NCBI GenBank assembly: GCA_030248215.1
Contig: JASANG010002237.1
Location: 1-64,000 of the forward strand
Length of the DNA stretch: 64,000 nucleotides
Direction: 5' to 3'
Source of the DNA: Enoplolaimus lenunculus
Lineage: Eukaryota; Nematoda; Enoplea; Enoplida; Thoracostomopsidae
Part shown: in pieces, positions 37,801 to 48,475 of the stretch
Layout: the number at the start of each line of letters is the position of its first letter
How positions within the stretch are numbered: position 1 is the stretch's first letter
The notes under the pieces: generated by a model
Told to the model about the DNA's origin: nothing
The model's database searches: none
The model's input: the letters and a program-made list of their open reading frames with translations, nothing else
Translations under genes and position numbers: made by a program

Positions 37801-40800
37801 GAGTCTGAAAATAATGCGACAAACGTCTTTTGCTGTATAGTTGAAAATGAATCTACAACAATTCGTTGCTCGACTACTTGTCGCCCAACAGTCTCCTAAA
37901 GCCTACCAATAAATATACGCATAATCCTAAGCGTAATTTTAAGCCTAAGCCTAAGCCGAAGTATAAATATGGGCAACGAGTAGGCCGTGATACCGTTGAA
38001 AATGAACATAATTTTATTTGTAACAAAAAATTTGCAGTTAATAAAACATTCAGCACGATATTTTTCAAAATACTTACGCAGAACTTCAGTGTATTGGTTT
38101 TAAAATCAATTAACTAAGTCTTGAAAAATTGAATATCACGGATGTCATGATCTTGTACCACCATAAAACAACAGCAATGAGTTTCGTGACAGTTTGGTAA
38201 GACCTGGGCCCGTATTTTTACATGTGTGCGGTAGTTGTCATTAGTTGCTGTAGCTTTTGAAACAAATGGACTTTGACAGCTATGAATGTCACATTCGGTT
38301 CGCAAAATGTATGCAGCAGCCAATAACGTGGCAAAGTTAGAAGTTGTTGATTGACTGGTTTGAAATTTATTAGGTGCTACATGCATTTGAGAATATGGGC
38401 AAGAGTTATTAATAATTTTGTCTCACCTGCTCTTTCAACGCATCCAACTGAGCAACAACAGAACGATTTTGAGTTTGTGCTTCTGCAAGTTCGATCTGAA
38501 GAGATGAAAGTTGCGCCTGGCGCAGGGATAAATCTGGCCCTGCGTCGTCGAGTTGTTTCCTAAGCTCGATCACTTCGTTGCGTAGTAACTGTTTGTCTTT
38601 ATCGAATTGATCTGTAATAAAACTGAAGAAGAAGTGAACGACATCGAGGCCGTGTATGCAACCAATAGCGCAATTCCGTTGGTTAAATTTGAAAAGTTAA
38701 TTTTTTTTTGCGAAAATAATGAAGCAACGTTTAAAACTAGAAGACACCATCGAGCAATTAACAAGAGACAGATCCAACAATGCATCAAAAAAATTTCGCC
38801 TGTGCGATATTTTTGTGTCAAATTTTACACAAATATTTAGGTAGCAGTGAATGTAGAATTTCACACCATTGAAATCGATAAAACTATTTTTGGTTCTGAG
38901 GTTGAACGCGAAGCGAGTTCTATCATTTAGTCAACTCTATTGTGACTCTTGTTTGCTGGAATATATGGTTTTAACATATTCACAAAGCAAACACCAACCC
39001 CAAAACTAGAATTTTGTGTTTAATATTTCATAAAATTCATAAAAAAATGCGATCGGCTTGTGGCTCGTTTGGCTCGCAAGGCTTATGTCACAGTTCCACA
39101 TTGACTCTTCGTTGCTTAGTGTTTATACGTTTAAACTATAAAACGCTAATACAAGAGTATATTTTACAGGAGGTGATCCAGGGATCGCGCTTCCCGGCAG
39201 ACCCACACAAAATCAACATTTTGGTAATTATATTACTAAAAATTTCGTTTAGCTTCCAGCGTAGTTCGTTCGCGAGTTTTCTTCGTCCACTATTCGCATC
39301 TACCTCGCATAGACGAACTGTGATAATAAAAGCGTCGCATTGAAAAGTCCAGGGTCGGGATTCTAGCTGAGAATTTGATCCCAATTGAAATAAAGAACAC
39401 GCATACGGGTTGAGGATGATGCAAAAAATTTATACTCAACAAAATACTAACCTTTTGTATCGTTTAGCCTGGTCTCTAGCAATGATTTATCTCGTTGTAG
39501 CTGTTCAATTCGTGCGTCTTTTTGACCGAGACGCAAACGACTTGCACGAAAGGGGGAGGCGGTTTCCCGCCGCCGCGCGCGAAACTTCAAAAAAAAAAAT
39601 ACTACTATTTTTATCCTAAGTTAATTATAGAATGCTGCATTAAAAGCTAAATTTAAGCACACTTCTAACTGCGGCGCTATACTTTTCGACTAGTTTAATG
39701 TCGTACGGAGTCGACCGGCGCCGTCAAGTGCCCTTTCGAGCACATGTAAGTAATTGAATTTAGCATAAATGCGCGCTGGACATTTTATCGCGACTCAGCT
39801 ATTTGTATTAGTATTTTAAGTAATGTTCGAAATCAATAATATCACCCTATAAGAATTGTTTAATGCATATATTAGGGCCCAAGTCTAAGATTCAGCCTAA
39901 GCCTAAGTAAAAAATACTCTAAAGCGTAAGCTTAAGCTTAATCGATTGCAGCCTCCCAGAAAATCGTTCTGCCCCTGATCTTTACATGGGTCAAAATTAG
40001 TGCAACTTTTCGGCTTGTTTGTTCAGCTAGACAGATATAAATAGGTTCACTCTAGTGCTGTCGCTCACCTTAACAGTTTTGAGAATACGATCGAGCTCAT
40101 AAGCACCTTCGGGGCTGAGTGCGTTCTCAGACGTTAGTTCGAGTTTATCACCGACTTGGTGTCTCCTAAATATTATTTCAGTTCGACGTTTGTTCAAACA
40201 TCAAGGTTCTCAATGATTCACTATAACACACACTGCGCGAAGACGCCATTGATTAAAAACTTGCGGCCCGACTCCCTCCCGATAAGGTTAAATGTAGCAG
40301 GAATAAGAAATTACTGACGGGCTGCAGACCCTGTTTATATGAAATATCGCTTGAGTATTTATTGGTAAATTTTTTAAAATTCAAGAATCTTGTAGTCGAA
40401 AACAATAGAAATCTTTTTGACAAAAACCATTACAGTCTCACAGATCAATTCCTACATTTTTAGTACTTCTTGAGGCTAAAGCTTCGTTGGTCAATCGACC
40501 AAGTTCGCCCTAAGCCTTTAATATAGCAAATTAATTAATGATATTGGCTTCCAGTTTATTTGTTAGATTACTGAAAAAGTGATAACGGTTTTGTACGGTA
40601 TTTTTACTTTACCTGACTAATCAATAAAACAATAACAATAATAATATAAACGTACAAATAGCCGTTTTCCAATTCCAAATAATAAATTTGTTGCTGAAGA
40701 TTTTTAATATAATGACTTTCCAAATTGACCATCGAACTATTGCCGATCGCAGTGACGTCATGTTTTACCGATGAAGCAGACGTTGCACCAGAGAATTTTG

Positions 40801-41785
40801 GCAGTTGTTGCTCTGTTGATGCACGGGTTGTGCCAGTAGCAGCAAGTGTTGTGGCAGTAATTGGGGTTTCAACGGTTGATGTCGCGGACGGCAATCCTGT
40901 TGAGGTTTTAGTTGAACGATGAGTTGAGTCAGTTATACTATAATCGAATTGGCGTCGTTAGAATTTTGAAAAAAGGATTGTGTGTTATCAAATTTCGAAG
41001 AGCGGTTTCTTGTGTTACAAACTTTCGAAAAATCGTTGGACAAAAATCACAAACTATGTTGGACCCGTAAATGTCTCCCGGCCTACCTGTGTTTGCTATA
41101 ACGAGAACGCCGAGGGTGATAAATTGCCTTCAAGCGAATCAAAAAGGTATCAGATGACAGAGTGGCTTACATCGTGTTTTGCGCACTTTAGTTTCTGTAC
41201 TTCAGTTAGCTGTAGCGGATCCAGATGCTTTTCACAACTGTTATTGGCATTGGAAAAGTATATTCGTTGTGTACCCTCAAGCATTTGGTACAGTTGATAG
41301 TCGTATTGATATTAAGCTTACTGAAGAAATATTCAAAACTAGTGCCGCACAAAACGATAAACCTTTGATTCTTAGAATAGAATGGTCAAATGGTCCACGC
41401 CGTTTCAATATTAACCCTTTATCTCATGAATATTTTCTATTTCTCCTGAGACCTACTTTTATGCTAGGATTCGAACTCCAGTTATACCATCGCCACTCAG
41501 CTATAGGAGCTTGACGCTCGAGCCCGAGGGCGCTCTCACGTCTTGTGGTAATTTAGTACAATGTATACCTGTTGCAATTGTTAAACACGGTGCGATATGT
41601 ATTATTTAACGTATATGCACTGCGCTGAGTTGCCAATAGACAACTCAATGTGAGAAGGGGTTAAGATGACGTGGCTACCAATTAAACATAAATGATTTTG
41701 GTACTTACGCATGTGATTTAATTGACGATGACATCATCATAGTATTTACACGAGGTTTGGTTCCAGTGACTTTTTGGCAGCACAT
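31870..41785 (-). CDS. Long coiled-coil protein, function unknown
   Basis: Twelve minus-strand exons: 41785-41709, 40937-40656, 40165-40069, 39584-39452, 38611-38427, 37428-37288, 37065-36988, 35907-35824, 35470-35324, 34395-34228, 33297-33182 and 32029-31870. Borders are GT/AG and phases agree throughout, giving 555 aa. The start MCCQKVTGTK is the first in-frame ATG after an AG; a run of three ATGs lies 15 codons on. Residues 26-100 are a Thr/Ser-rich, probably disordered region. A coiled coil begins at NLQQQIYYLELENGYL (about 105-120) and continues with heptads to about residue 510 (for example DKDKQLLRNEVIELRKQLDD, EIADLVKQLKEKELL). The tail is Ser/Gly/Arg-rich and ends ALSPDRND. There is no membrane segment, enzyme motif or zinc finger. 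The architecture suits a cytoskeletal, centrosomal or ciliary scaffold, but that is a guess; I do not recognise the family. Introns carry many MITEs. Confidence 0.85.
32181..32596 (-). repeat. TACTGTA-family element, full length, inverted
   Basis: It lies in the last intron of the coiled-coil gene. The ends are 'tactgtaagtgacccgaata' (32181) and '...attccagtccctacagta' (32596). Internal blocks are those of 25760-26164 in reverse order and orientation. It is about 416 bp and non-coding. Confidence 0.75.
32851..33014 (-). repeat. TTAGGC-core MITE, inverted copy
   Basis: The ends are 'ggcccacgtaaagaacaggg' and 'cggccctgttctacatagccc'. The core has 'gcttaggcttaggctta' twice. The flanks ttcccct and tccccct may be a decayed duplication. 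It lies in the last intron of the coiled-coil gene. Confidence 0.65.
33428..33615 (+). repeat. TTAGGC-core MITE in intron of coiled-coil gene
   Basis: TIRs 'gggcccatgtataaaacagg' and 'ccctgttctatgcatgggcc' flank a 'cctaagcctaagcctaag' core. The flanks agatttgg and agatttgt form a 7/8-bp duplication. It lies between the exons at 33182-33297 and 34228-34395. Confidence 0.7.
36080..36525 (+). repeat. TACTGTA-family element, full length
   Basis: It runs from 'taatacccgaataaaaaagg' to 'ttattcgggtcactacagta'. It contains all family blocks, including 'ccgtaagcggatagagtcc', 'ttgaaagtacattcctaag' and 'taccggatatatatcag'. It lies in an intron of the coiled-coil gene. At 446 bp it is the longest copy in the window. 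Confidence 0.75.
37857..37990 (+). repeat. ACAATTCGT-ended repeat, left half, with TTAGGC-like core
   Basis: The left end 'caacaattcgttgctcgact' followed by 'acttgtcgcccaacagtc' matches, inverted, the right end of 61331-61518. The core has 'cctaagcctaagccg'. The right end is absent. It lies in an intron of the coiled-coil gene. Confidence 0.45.
39876..39992 (+). repeat. TTAGGC-core MITE, truncated
   Basis: It has 'gcctaagcctaagtaaaaaa', 'agcgtaagcttaagcttaat' and a right end 'gatctttacatgggtca', but no proper left TIR. It is a decayed copy in an intron of the coiled-coil gene, upstream of exon 39452-39584. Confidence 0.5.
41415..41660 (-). repeat. TTAA-flanked TIR element carrying a tRNA-like unit
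   Basis: TTAA flanks both sides (41411-41414 and 41661-41664). The ends CCCTTTATCTCAT and ATGTGAGAAGGGG are inverted. On the minus strand the element contains a tRNA-like region with box A 'tagctgagtgg' and box B 'gttcgaatcc' (complement at 41467-41476). The TTAA target and CCC start are piggyBac-like; the tRNA-like unit is SINE-like. It lies in intron 1 of the coiled-coil gene. Compare 49311-49574 and 45065-45194. Confidence 0.75.
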
Positions 41786-42805
41786 CTTTGAATTCCCTAA
41801 AAGACCAAAGAATGTAATAGTTGCAGTGGCGAATACAGTATCTCCGAATGGTTGGGCAAAATATCACTGGTACCGAACATATTTTTGTTTAACGTATTGC
41901 ATTCGTGTATATAAATCCACACGCAAACCCCCGAATTATTGCAATAAAACTAACTATAAAAGAGTACGTACTACCTTTCAACTGAGATTAGTCACAAATA
42001 AAACGGCATAACCCCTCCTGTATAAGAAACTTTGTGACCTCTAGGAACCGGGTTATGTCTCAGTAAAGGTTTGACAGACGTTAGGGATATATTCTACTTC
42101 CACCTGTTCCTTCCCTTGCTCACGTCCGATGTTCTTTTTTAACTTTCGCTTTGTGGGGGGAGTAACACCAGTGCCGGAGCTGACAGGGGGGGCTTCCGCC
42201 AAACACCAGGGTGGAACCCCCGTGTACAGGTGAATCCGACCGAGCTCACGCTCATGGTTGATAACTGTGAAGACACCCTAACAAAAAACAGTGTTACGCA
42301 AAAGCTACAAAATGGTAGATCTAGAAAGCGAACCCATGTTTAAATAAATAACACTTCGCGCGCAGCGCGACTTTGTATGGCGTTTTCTGCTAAAGTAACA
42401 GCTCATATTTTAGCTAAAGGTTATACAGTCTTCATATGCTTTAACCAGGGGAGACAGAACATGGCACAAATGAGTCAAGAACTGTTTTTATTATCGTTCT
42501 TGAATAATTTATTTCGGGTAAGTTATACTACCTAAAGCAAAATTGTAGGCCATCGGGCACAGCAACCGAGAAAATTAGTTAGCATTTAGCAACCTAGTGG
42601 TTATTTAAAGGTCTGTGTAGTGTGTGAAGCCATTAAAAGAATTACGCGAGAGTAAAATAGTCTCAAAAACTCGCCAGCGAACCGAAAAAAATTGTAGAGA
42701 TCCTGTTGGGGCAGGCCGCATTGAGCCGCCATTGAATAGTTGTATACCGAAATATAATTAATTGCTTTGTCATGTTGACAGAGCGCACGTGCTCATATTG
42801 AACCT

Positions 42806-42942
42806 AGCCCATGTAAAGATCAGGGGCGGAGCGTTATTCCGTTGTCTGGAATGGAGTAAGCTTAAGCTTTTATACTAATGTTTTTGCTTAGGTTTAGGAA
42901 TATGCATATACTACTGTTTTATGCCTGTTCTATATATTGGCC
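42806..42942 (-). repeat. TTAGGC-core MITE, short inverted copy
   Basis: The ends are 'tagcccatgtaaagatcagg' and 'tgttctatatattggcc'. The flanks ttgaacct (42798-42805) and ttggacct (42943-42950) make an 8-bp duplication with one mismatch. The core is reduced to 'gcttaggtttaggaatatgc'. Confidence 0.65.
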
Positions 42943-43512
42943 TTGGACCTCATGACATTGGCTATGTTTCTAATACCTTACTTTCAGTATAACTTTCTAT
43001 TGAAGTATTTCTGATAAGCATTATTAAGTAGAGGACATATGGAAAACAAGGCGAATACGTAAGTAAAATTTCAGAAACCCAACCAGTGTCAGGTTACATG
43101 TTTCTGCAACAAAATATACTAAACAATTTGAATGCTTTAATCTAGTTGTACCTTGTTTAGGGAATTTGATTTGTTTATATACGATGTGCAATGGTATTTA
43201 CTAGTTTTCTATTATTGAATTTCAAATTTAAACAGTGGTACAGGGTCAACTATAGTCATACAGTAGCTAACAATTAACGCCGGTCAAAACTGACCACCTT
43301 TTTGTATTTGTGAGTTTTGTATTTTTGACCGCGTACTGAACATCTCGTGGGGTAAACCAGCTTAGATATTGAAATAATCTGCTAGAAACTATCACTTAAG
43401 GAATGTTTTACGGAAATATTGGTTTCATATAGGTTTATCTTAAAAATTGAAACAAAAATGAACTTAATTAACATCACCAAATATCCTTGTATAATAAACA
43501 CCTTTGTTTATT

Positions 43513-43670
43513 ATGCCCGCGTGTAGATTAGGTGCGGACCGTAGCACAGCTATGGACCAGTTTAAGCGTTAGGCTAGTTTTTTCATCAGACTTTGACTTA
43601 GGTATAAGCTAATGCTAACGCGTGTGCTTAGGCTTAGGCATATACTTTTACTACTATTATGAGTAGGCTT
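43513..43670 (-). repeat. Degenerate TTAGGC-core element
   Basis: It retains 'gtgcttaggcttaggcatat' and weakly similar ends ('tgcccgcgtgtagattaggt'). The order of blocks matches the family but most positions have diverged, so this is an old copy. Confidence 0.4.
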
Positions 43671-43787
43671 TTTGTAGGAGTCTGATCAACAATTTTGACA
43701 ATTTGAAAAAGCGTTATTGCTACTAAAACACTATTTTAATAAATGCTAACAATGGTTTTGTCAGTAGCGTTTTACTACACTCGCGAG

Positions 43788-43959
43788 CAGTGCCGGAGTA
43801 GATAGAGGTGGAGGTTCACCCCAAATTCCAGGGTGGGGACCCCCAAGCTCGCGAGCAAAGCGAGCGAGAAGACAGGCGCACTTGAAACTTCGGCGGTTTT
43901 GTTTCAACCGGTTAGGGAGGGATGGGGGCCCGGTAGTGGAGGTGGCTGCTCCGGCGCTG
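43788..43959. repeat. hAT-like MITE, CAGTGCCGGAG ends
   Basis: CAGTGCCGGAG (43788-43798) is mirrored by CTCCGGCGCTG (43949-43959). The flanks ctcgcgag and ctcgcgcg form an 8-bp duplication with one mismatch. The GC-rich interior creates a 68-codon plus-strand frame with no meaning. It resembles 15191-15374. Confidence 0.7.
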
Positions 43960-45064
43960 CTCGCGCGTCGTCTATAGTTTCTCCACGTTCAAAAACAGTT
44001 TACCCACTTACAAAAAGCGTTATGAAAGACGTTGGTTGAAACGCAAAATGCGTTTGTAATAGCGATTTATTTTTAGCATGATTCCTCAGCAGATGTCTAT
44101 TATTGTATTATTTAATTGTTCACCAAAAATGTAACCTCATTGCACTGTGTACTTACAAAATCATAGCGTTACATTCGCAAATACTGCTCCGAAATCGTTA
44201 GACTCCATATACACATTGCTGCTACTTGTAAATAAATTACTTCTGTTAATTCTAAAAATACATTTCCTCCGACTTTAAAATGAAATGCTGAATTTCAACC
44301 GATTCCAAAACGTTGTTCACGCACCGGTGATAAAGTCAGTTAAACAAATGCCCATTTTCAACGCATGATTCGCCTGTGTGAACAAGAATAATCACACACA
44401 CGTGCCTTTGCATTGAGCAGTTTTGGTGAGTTTTAGTCAAACCTATTTTAGGAATTGTATGCCAAGCATTTTATTTGGACGTATCTACTTTGCTAACTTC
44501 GGAACCTACCATAGCGAAAAAATGCGGAAAGCTCAAAGGTTTACCAAAAAAATTTCTAAATCTCCGGTAATTTCAGTAGTAAATTTTTTTGACACATTTT
44601 ATAAGCACAAAGCTGTATTTAGAATGTTTAGTAACAACTTTTTTGGTCAATGAGCTGTTGAACCATTTTATTAATAACAAGCACACCAACGTAATCTCGT
44701 ATATGTCCCCATGTAAGTATAGTTTTTTCTGTCTATTTGATTGCGGTATCTTTATACCAAACCATAATTCAATGGGTTCATCTTGACAGTTGCGTTACAA
44801 ATGTAGTCGGATAGTAAAGCTTGATATACTTATTATTGTGCGATAAACGTGAAAATTTCTGTTCCTGAATTTACGTCTGATTATTTGCAGTAAAATGGCG
44901 ATTTTACTCCAAAGCTTCAACAACTCAGTGAACCATTTCTTTACTACTGCACGATTACAAATAAACCCCATTGACACTGAGTTAACTATGACGAACCGCA
45001 AACTGAATATAAGTGAAATTATACACAATGCATAGTGTTTCAGAATTCCCGCACGTATCCGCAG

Positions 45065-45194
45065 TAGCGTCAAACTGTTTTATAGCTGAGTGGCAACAGT
45101 ATAAACGATTCTTACCTGAGAGATCCGAATTCGAATTACATCTTGAAAGTATGCCTTAGAAAAAATATATAGAAAATATTCAGGCGAGAAAGGG
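45065..45194 (+). repeat. tRNA-bearing TTAA element, right half
   Basis: It contains 'tatagctgagtggcaacagt' (box A), 'attcgaattac' (weak box B), then 'atagaaaatattcaggcgag' and 'aaaggg' followed by TTAA (45195-45198). It matches the right half of 49311-49574. Confidence 0.6.
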
Positions 45195-45436
45195 TTAAAA
45201 GTTCGAGATTATTATATATTTTTGGGATATCTGTTATTTTATATCCTGTCTCAAAACGTGGGCACTTCTAATGCGCAGCAATATTCGTAATTCTTTCAAA
45301 CGCCCTGCTTGCTGAACGGTTTTATACAATGCTGTAAAGAACGTTTACACGAGTCCGTGACTGTTGTAGCCTGGAGAACCAAAAAGCTGAGAAAGCGTTT
45401 GACAGAAAAAAATCGATACTTAAATACCTAGCTACT

Positions 45437-45599
45437 CAGGCCTGTAGCTAGCTCACCTACCTAGGGGGGCAAAAATGTTTCAGGAGGGGCATTCAAGGGT
45501 TTACAATGAGTTACAAGTGAGGTTGAAAACTTTCCATGGGGGCCAAAATTTTTCTAGGGGGGCTGAGCCCCCTTTTGCTCCCCTTTGGCTACGGACCCG
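45437..45599. repeat. hAT-like MITE (CAGGCCCGTAGCC family)
   Basis: The ends are 'caggcctgtagctagc' and 'tttggctacggacccg'. The flanks tagctact (45429-45436) and tagctacc (45600-45607) form an 8-bp duplication with one mismatch. The interior shares 'ctaggggggc', 'acaatgagttacaag' and 'aaaactttccatgg' with the copy in P450 intron 3. Confidence 0.7.
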
Positions 45600-46017
45600 T
45601 AGCTACCACACAGATGCGGATCCAAAAATTTCTGGCGAAGGGCGGGGGGCTGGCAAATGTAACGTAACGCAAAAATTGTAAAGTGTGGACCTTACCATTT
45701 TATCACAAAAAATTCAGACTGGGAAGTATATGTAAGAATCTGCGTTAAATCAAACATTTCCGACATTAAAACTTGCTATTATCACCGAGTATACATAGAA
45801 GCTGGAATTAGAAATAACGACATAAAATATAAATAAAGTATAACGCGTTGCTTAGTAACCAATACGACTATTCTATAACGACTCGCCGTCAATGGTACAA
45901 CCAGCCATCATTGTATCTCTCGGTGAGGCGTTCGGAACTTTAACGGAAACAATACACTTATAAGAAGTCGTATTTATGGCCACAAATTTATTTTTAATCC
46001 ATGCTCTGATATTATAT

Positions 46018-46054
46018 TATTATTGTTATTTTTATTATTATTATTATTATTATT
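46018..46054. repeat. ATT/TTA microsatellite
   Basis: About 37 bp of 'tta' trinucleotides with two interruptions. A simple tandem repeat. Confidence 0.8.
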
Positions 46055-46299
46055 TCAAATAAGAGATCGCGCTCGCTATGAATGCTGTCAAAAACATTTA
46101 CGTAAGATTGTACTTCCCGGAAATTAAATCTGGCCTGTGTCCCTCAGTGGTTTTTAAGTCAACTCAGTGTTAAGTGGCGGCTTATAGCTAAGCAATGTGT
46201 ACGCGTAAATACTATTTTAAAACATTTAATACTAATTTCTTTTCTGTATTAAAGTCGTTTATCGAAATCACTGATTTTTTTAAAGTTCAGCCCTGCCTA

Positions 46300-46452
46300 C
46301 AAGGTTGTAGCTAAAAGAAGGGCCAGAGGTGCTCAGCACCCCTGGGAACAATGTTACCCCCTAGAAAATTTTGAACCTGGCTTGTATAAGCATGTATGCC
46401 CCTGCTGAAATTTTTTTTGCCCCCCCCAGCAAGGTGGCCGGGCTACCGGCCT
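46300..46452. repeat. Diverged CAGGCCCGTAGCC-family element, inverted
   Basis: It contains 'ccccctagaaaattttgaac', 'ctggcttgtataagcatgt' and 'agcaaggtggccgggctacc' with right end 'ggcctg'. This is the family order in reverse. The left end is poorly kept. Confidence 0.5.
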
Positions 46453-47086
46453 GCTCTGGACTGCGAAAGCAAAACCCCATGTAAAAATTCCTACAGATTT
46501 GGCCCTCAGTTTCTTTAGCTGACTCACAAGCCTGACTATTCGGTGCAAAATAAACGAAACTGCATGCAGCATCAGTACTTTTTTAAGTTCTCAACAGTAT
46601 AAACAGTCGACCTACTTGCAGTGAGAGAATAAACCTTGAGTCATTTGTCATTATACATGATTTTACTTAACGATTTGCAGTATATGATTCAAATTCAGAC
46701 CTGCCAGCTGGTACTAGCATCAAATTAAGAAACAAGCCGAGGTGTTTAATTTTACTAATAATATGGCTCATATATTTTCGATTTTTCTACTGGGTTTGTT
46801 TACGTAACGTTCAAAGGAAAGTGACTTAGCAGTCGTGTTAAAGTTACTACTGTTTCAATCCTCAAACTTACCTTTTGGAACAGTTTGAAAGACTGATGAA
46901 CGACCGGGACGCAGTGAAGCAGCCATTTTTATGGCTTGAAACGATTTATATTTCACATTATTATTTTAGTTTAGATGTAATAATACAACAAAACTGCAAT
47001 AAAATAACACATTCTGGCAACGATTGGGAAATCCTGCTTAAGTGCGACTTAATAGTTGAATTTGTGAAACTCTTAACCAATTTCTC

Positions 47087-47284
47087 GGCCGATGTGGGTG
47101 AACAGGGCCGAAACAGTAGTATAAGCATATTCCTAAGCCTAAGCCCAAGCCTAAGCGTAAGACTGAGACTTTACCTAAGCGTAATCCTCAGCCAAAGCGT
47201 AACCAAAAAGATTAGTCTAAAGCTTAGGCTTAGTTTATTGCAGTCCCGCCGGGAAACGTTCCGGCCCTGTTCTATATATGGGCC
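47087..47284 (+). repeat. TTAGGC-core MITE with perfect 8-bp TSD
   Basis: The ends are 'ggccgatgtgggtgaacagg' and 'ccctgttctatatatgggcc'. The target duplication AATTTCTC is perfect (47079-47086 and 47285-47292). The core has 'cctaagcctaagcccaagcc' and related blocks. A 158-codon frame crossing it spells a Ser/Leu-rich string that is only the translated repeat. Confidence 0.8.
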
Positions 47285-47608
47285 AATTTCTCGGTTCCAA
47301 AAACGTAAGTTAACTAAATATTTAAGTTACAGACCAAAATTTATGCGGTAGAATCTACAAACTAACAGCTCTATCATATAACTCAAGAATAGCTAAGATT
47401 GTTGACCAAGGTACAGGTATGGGATTTTTGTACAGAGAGTTTTAGGCAGAGCGTCATTTGCAACACAAGAAAACAACCTGTGCAAAATGTTTATACAACA
47501 TAACCCCACCGTCCTTATGAAATCCTTGCTCCACTCAAGCCCATCCATCAGCGTATAAAACGAAACTACGGCATTTTTCTGCTAGCACAAGTCAGAAATG
47601 GCATAAGG

Positions 47609-47840
47609 TAGCCACCCGAATAAAACAGGCTGGTATTACGAGTCTAGGTCCCAAATTTGAGTTTGAATCAATAGGAATGTGTTTTCCTAATTAGAGTCCG
47701 TATTGGGTACAGATAAATATTATTCTTTAGCGCATAAAACGACAGTTACTCTAATTGGATTGCGTAAACGGTTCTTGGTTTAAATTAAATTCAGTATACA
47801 ATTCTATTTTTATTACGCAAAGTATGATTTGCGGCACGCG
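47609..47840 (+). repeat. TACTGTA-family relative, truncated
   Basis: It starts 'gtagccacccgaataaaaca' and has 'tttgagtttgaatcaatagg', 'cctaattagagtccgtattg' and 'ctctaattggattgcgtaaa'. The last block is shared with the old copy at 1757-2240, so these two may be a subfamily. The right end is missing. Confidence 0.5.
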
Positions 47841-47994
47841 TATATACCAAGGCGTAGTCTGCTAAAGTGTTCCCAAAAACTTGGTTTAATGCTATTTCGA
47901 GAAATGTCGGCTGTATAAATTCCAAAATTGCCTTTAAGTTTACAAACAAACAATTAATGCAGAATTTTTACAAAACTACAAAACGACCGTTACG

Positions 47995-48160
47995 GTAGTA
48001 TAATGGTATTCTTAAGCCTATGCTTGATCCTACTCGTAAGACTGATACCATACCTAAACCCTAAACCTAAGCTTATGCAACAAATTAGCCCAAAGCTTAT
48101 AAGCTTACTTTATTGCAGGCTCGCAGAAAAACGTTCCGCCTCTGATCTTTACGCAGGCCG
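47995..48160 (+). repeat. Diverged TTAGGC-core element
   Basis: It has 'tagtataatggtattcttaa', 'gcctatgcttgatcctactc', 'cctaagcttatgcaacaaat' and the right end 'ctctgatctttacgcaggcc'. Block order is that of the family; the ends are worn. Confidence 0.5.
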
Positions 48161-48475
48161 CCCTAGAGGCGCACCTTTGGTTATGCCCTGGTATATAAGT
48201 TATTAAAAATAAATAGAGATAACGTTAATATTTTTTTCAAAATGCGCAATAAACTAAATCGAACACTTGCAGCAAATTATTAAGTGGTCACTTCTATATA
48301 TCAGTTACAGCTTTGCAATAAATAGAGGCAATTCTGTTCTGTTATTGAAACGTTGCCTAGCAACATGATAACCAATCCTGATATTTTCATGAAACGCGTA
48401 TCGTTTGAGGACAAAATTCTGCTCGTCACCAACAAACGCTGATTGACAGAGCGTAATTTGAACCTATCGCGGTTA

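Noticed and set aside
46875-47351. 158-codon plus-strand frame with a Ser/Leu-rich stretch
   Set aside because: The Ser/Leu part is the translated CCTAAG core of a MITE with a perfect target duplication. A similar string occurs at 48853-49083 for the same reason.
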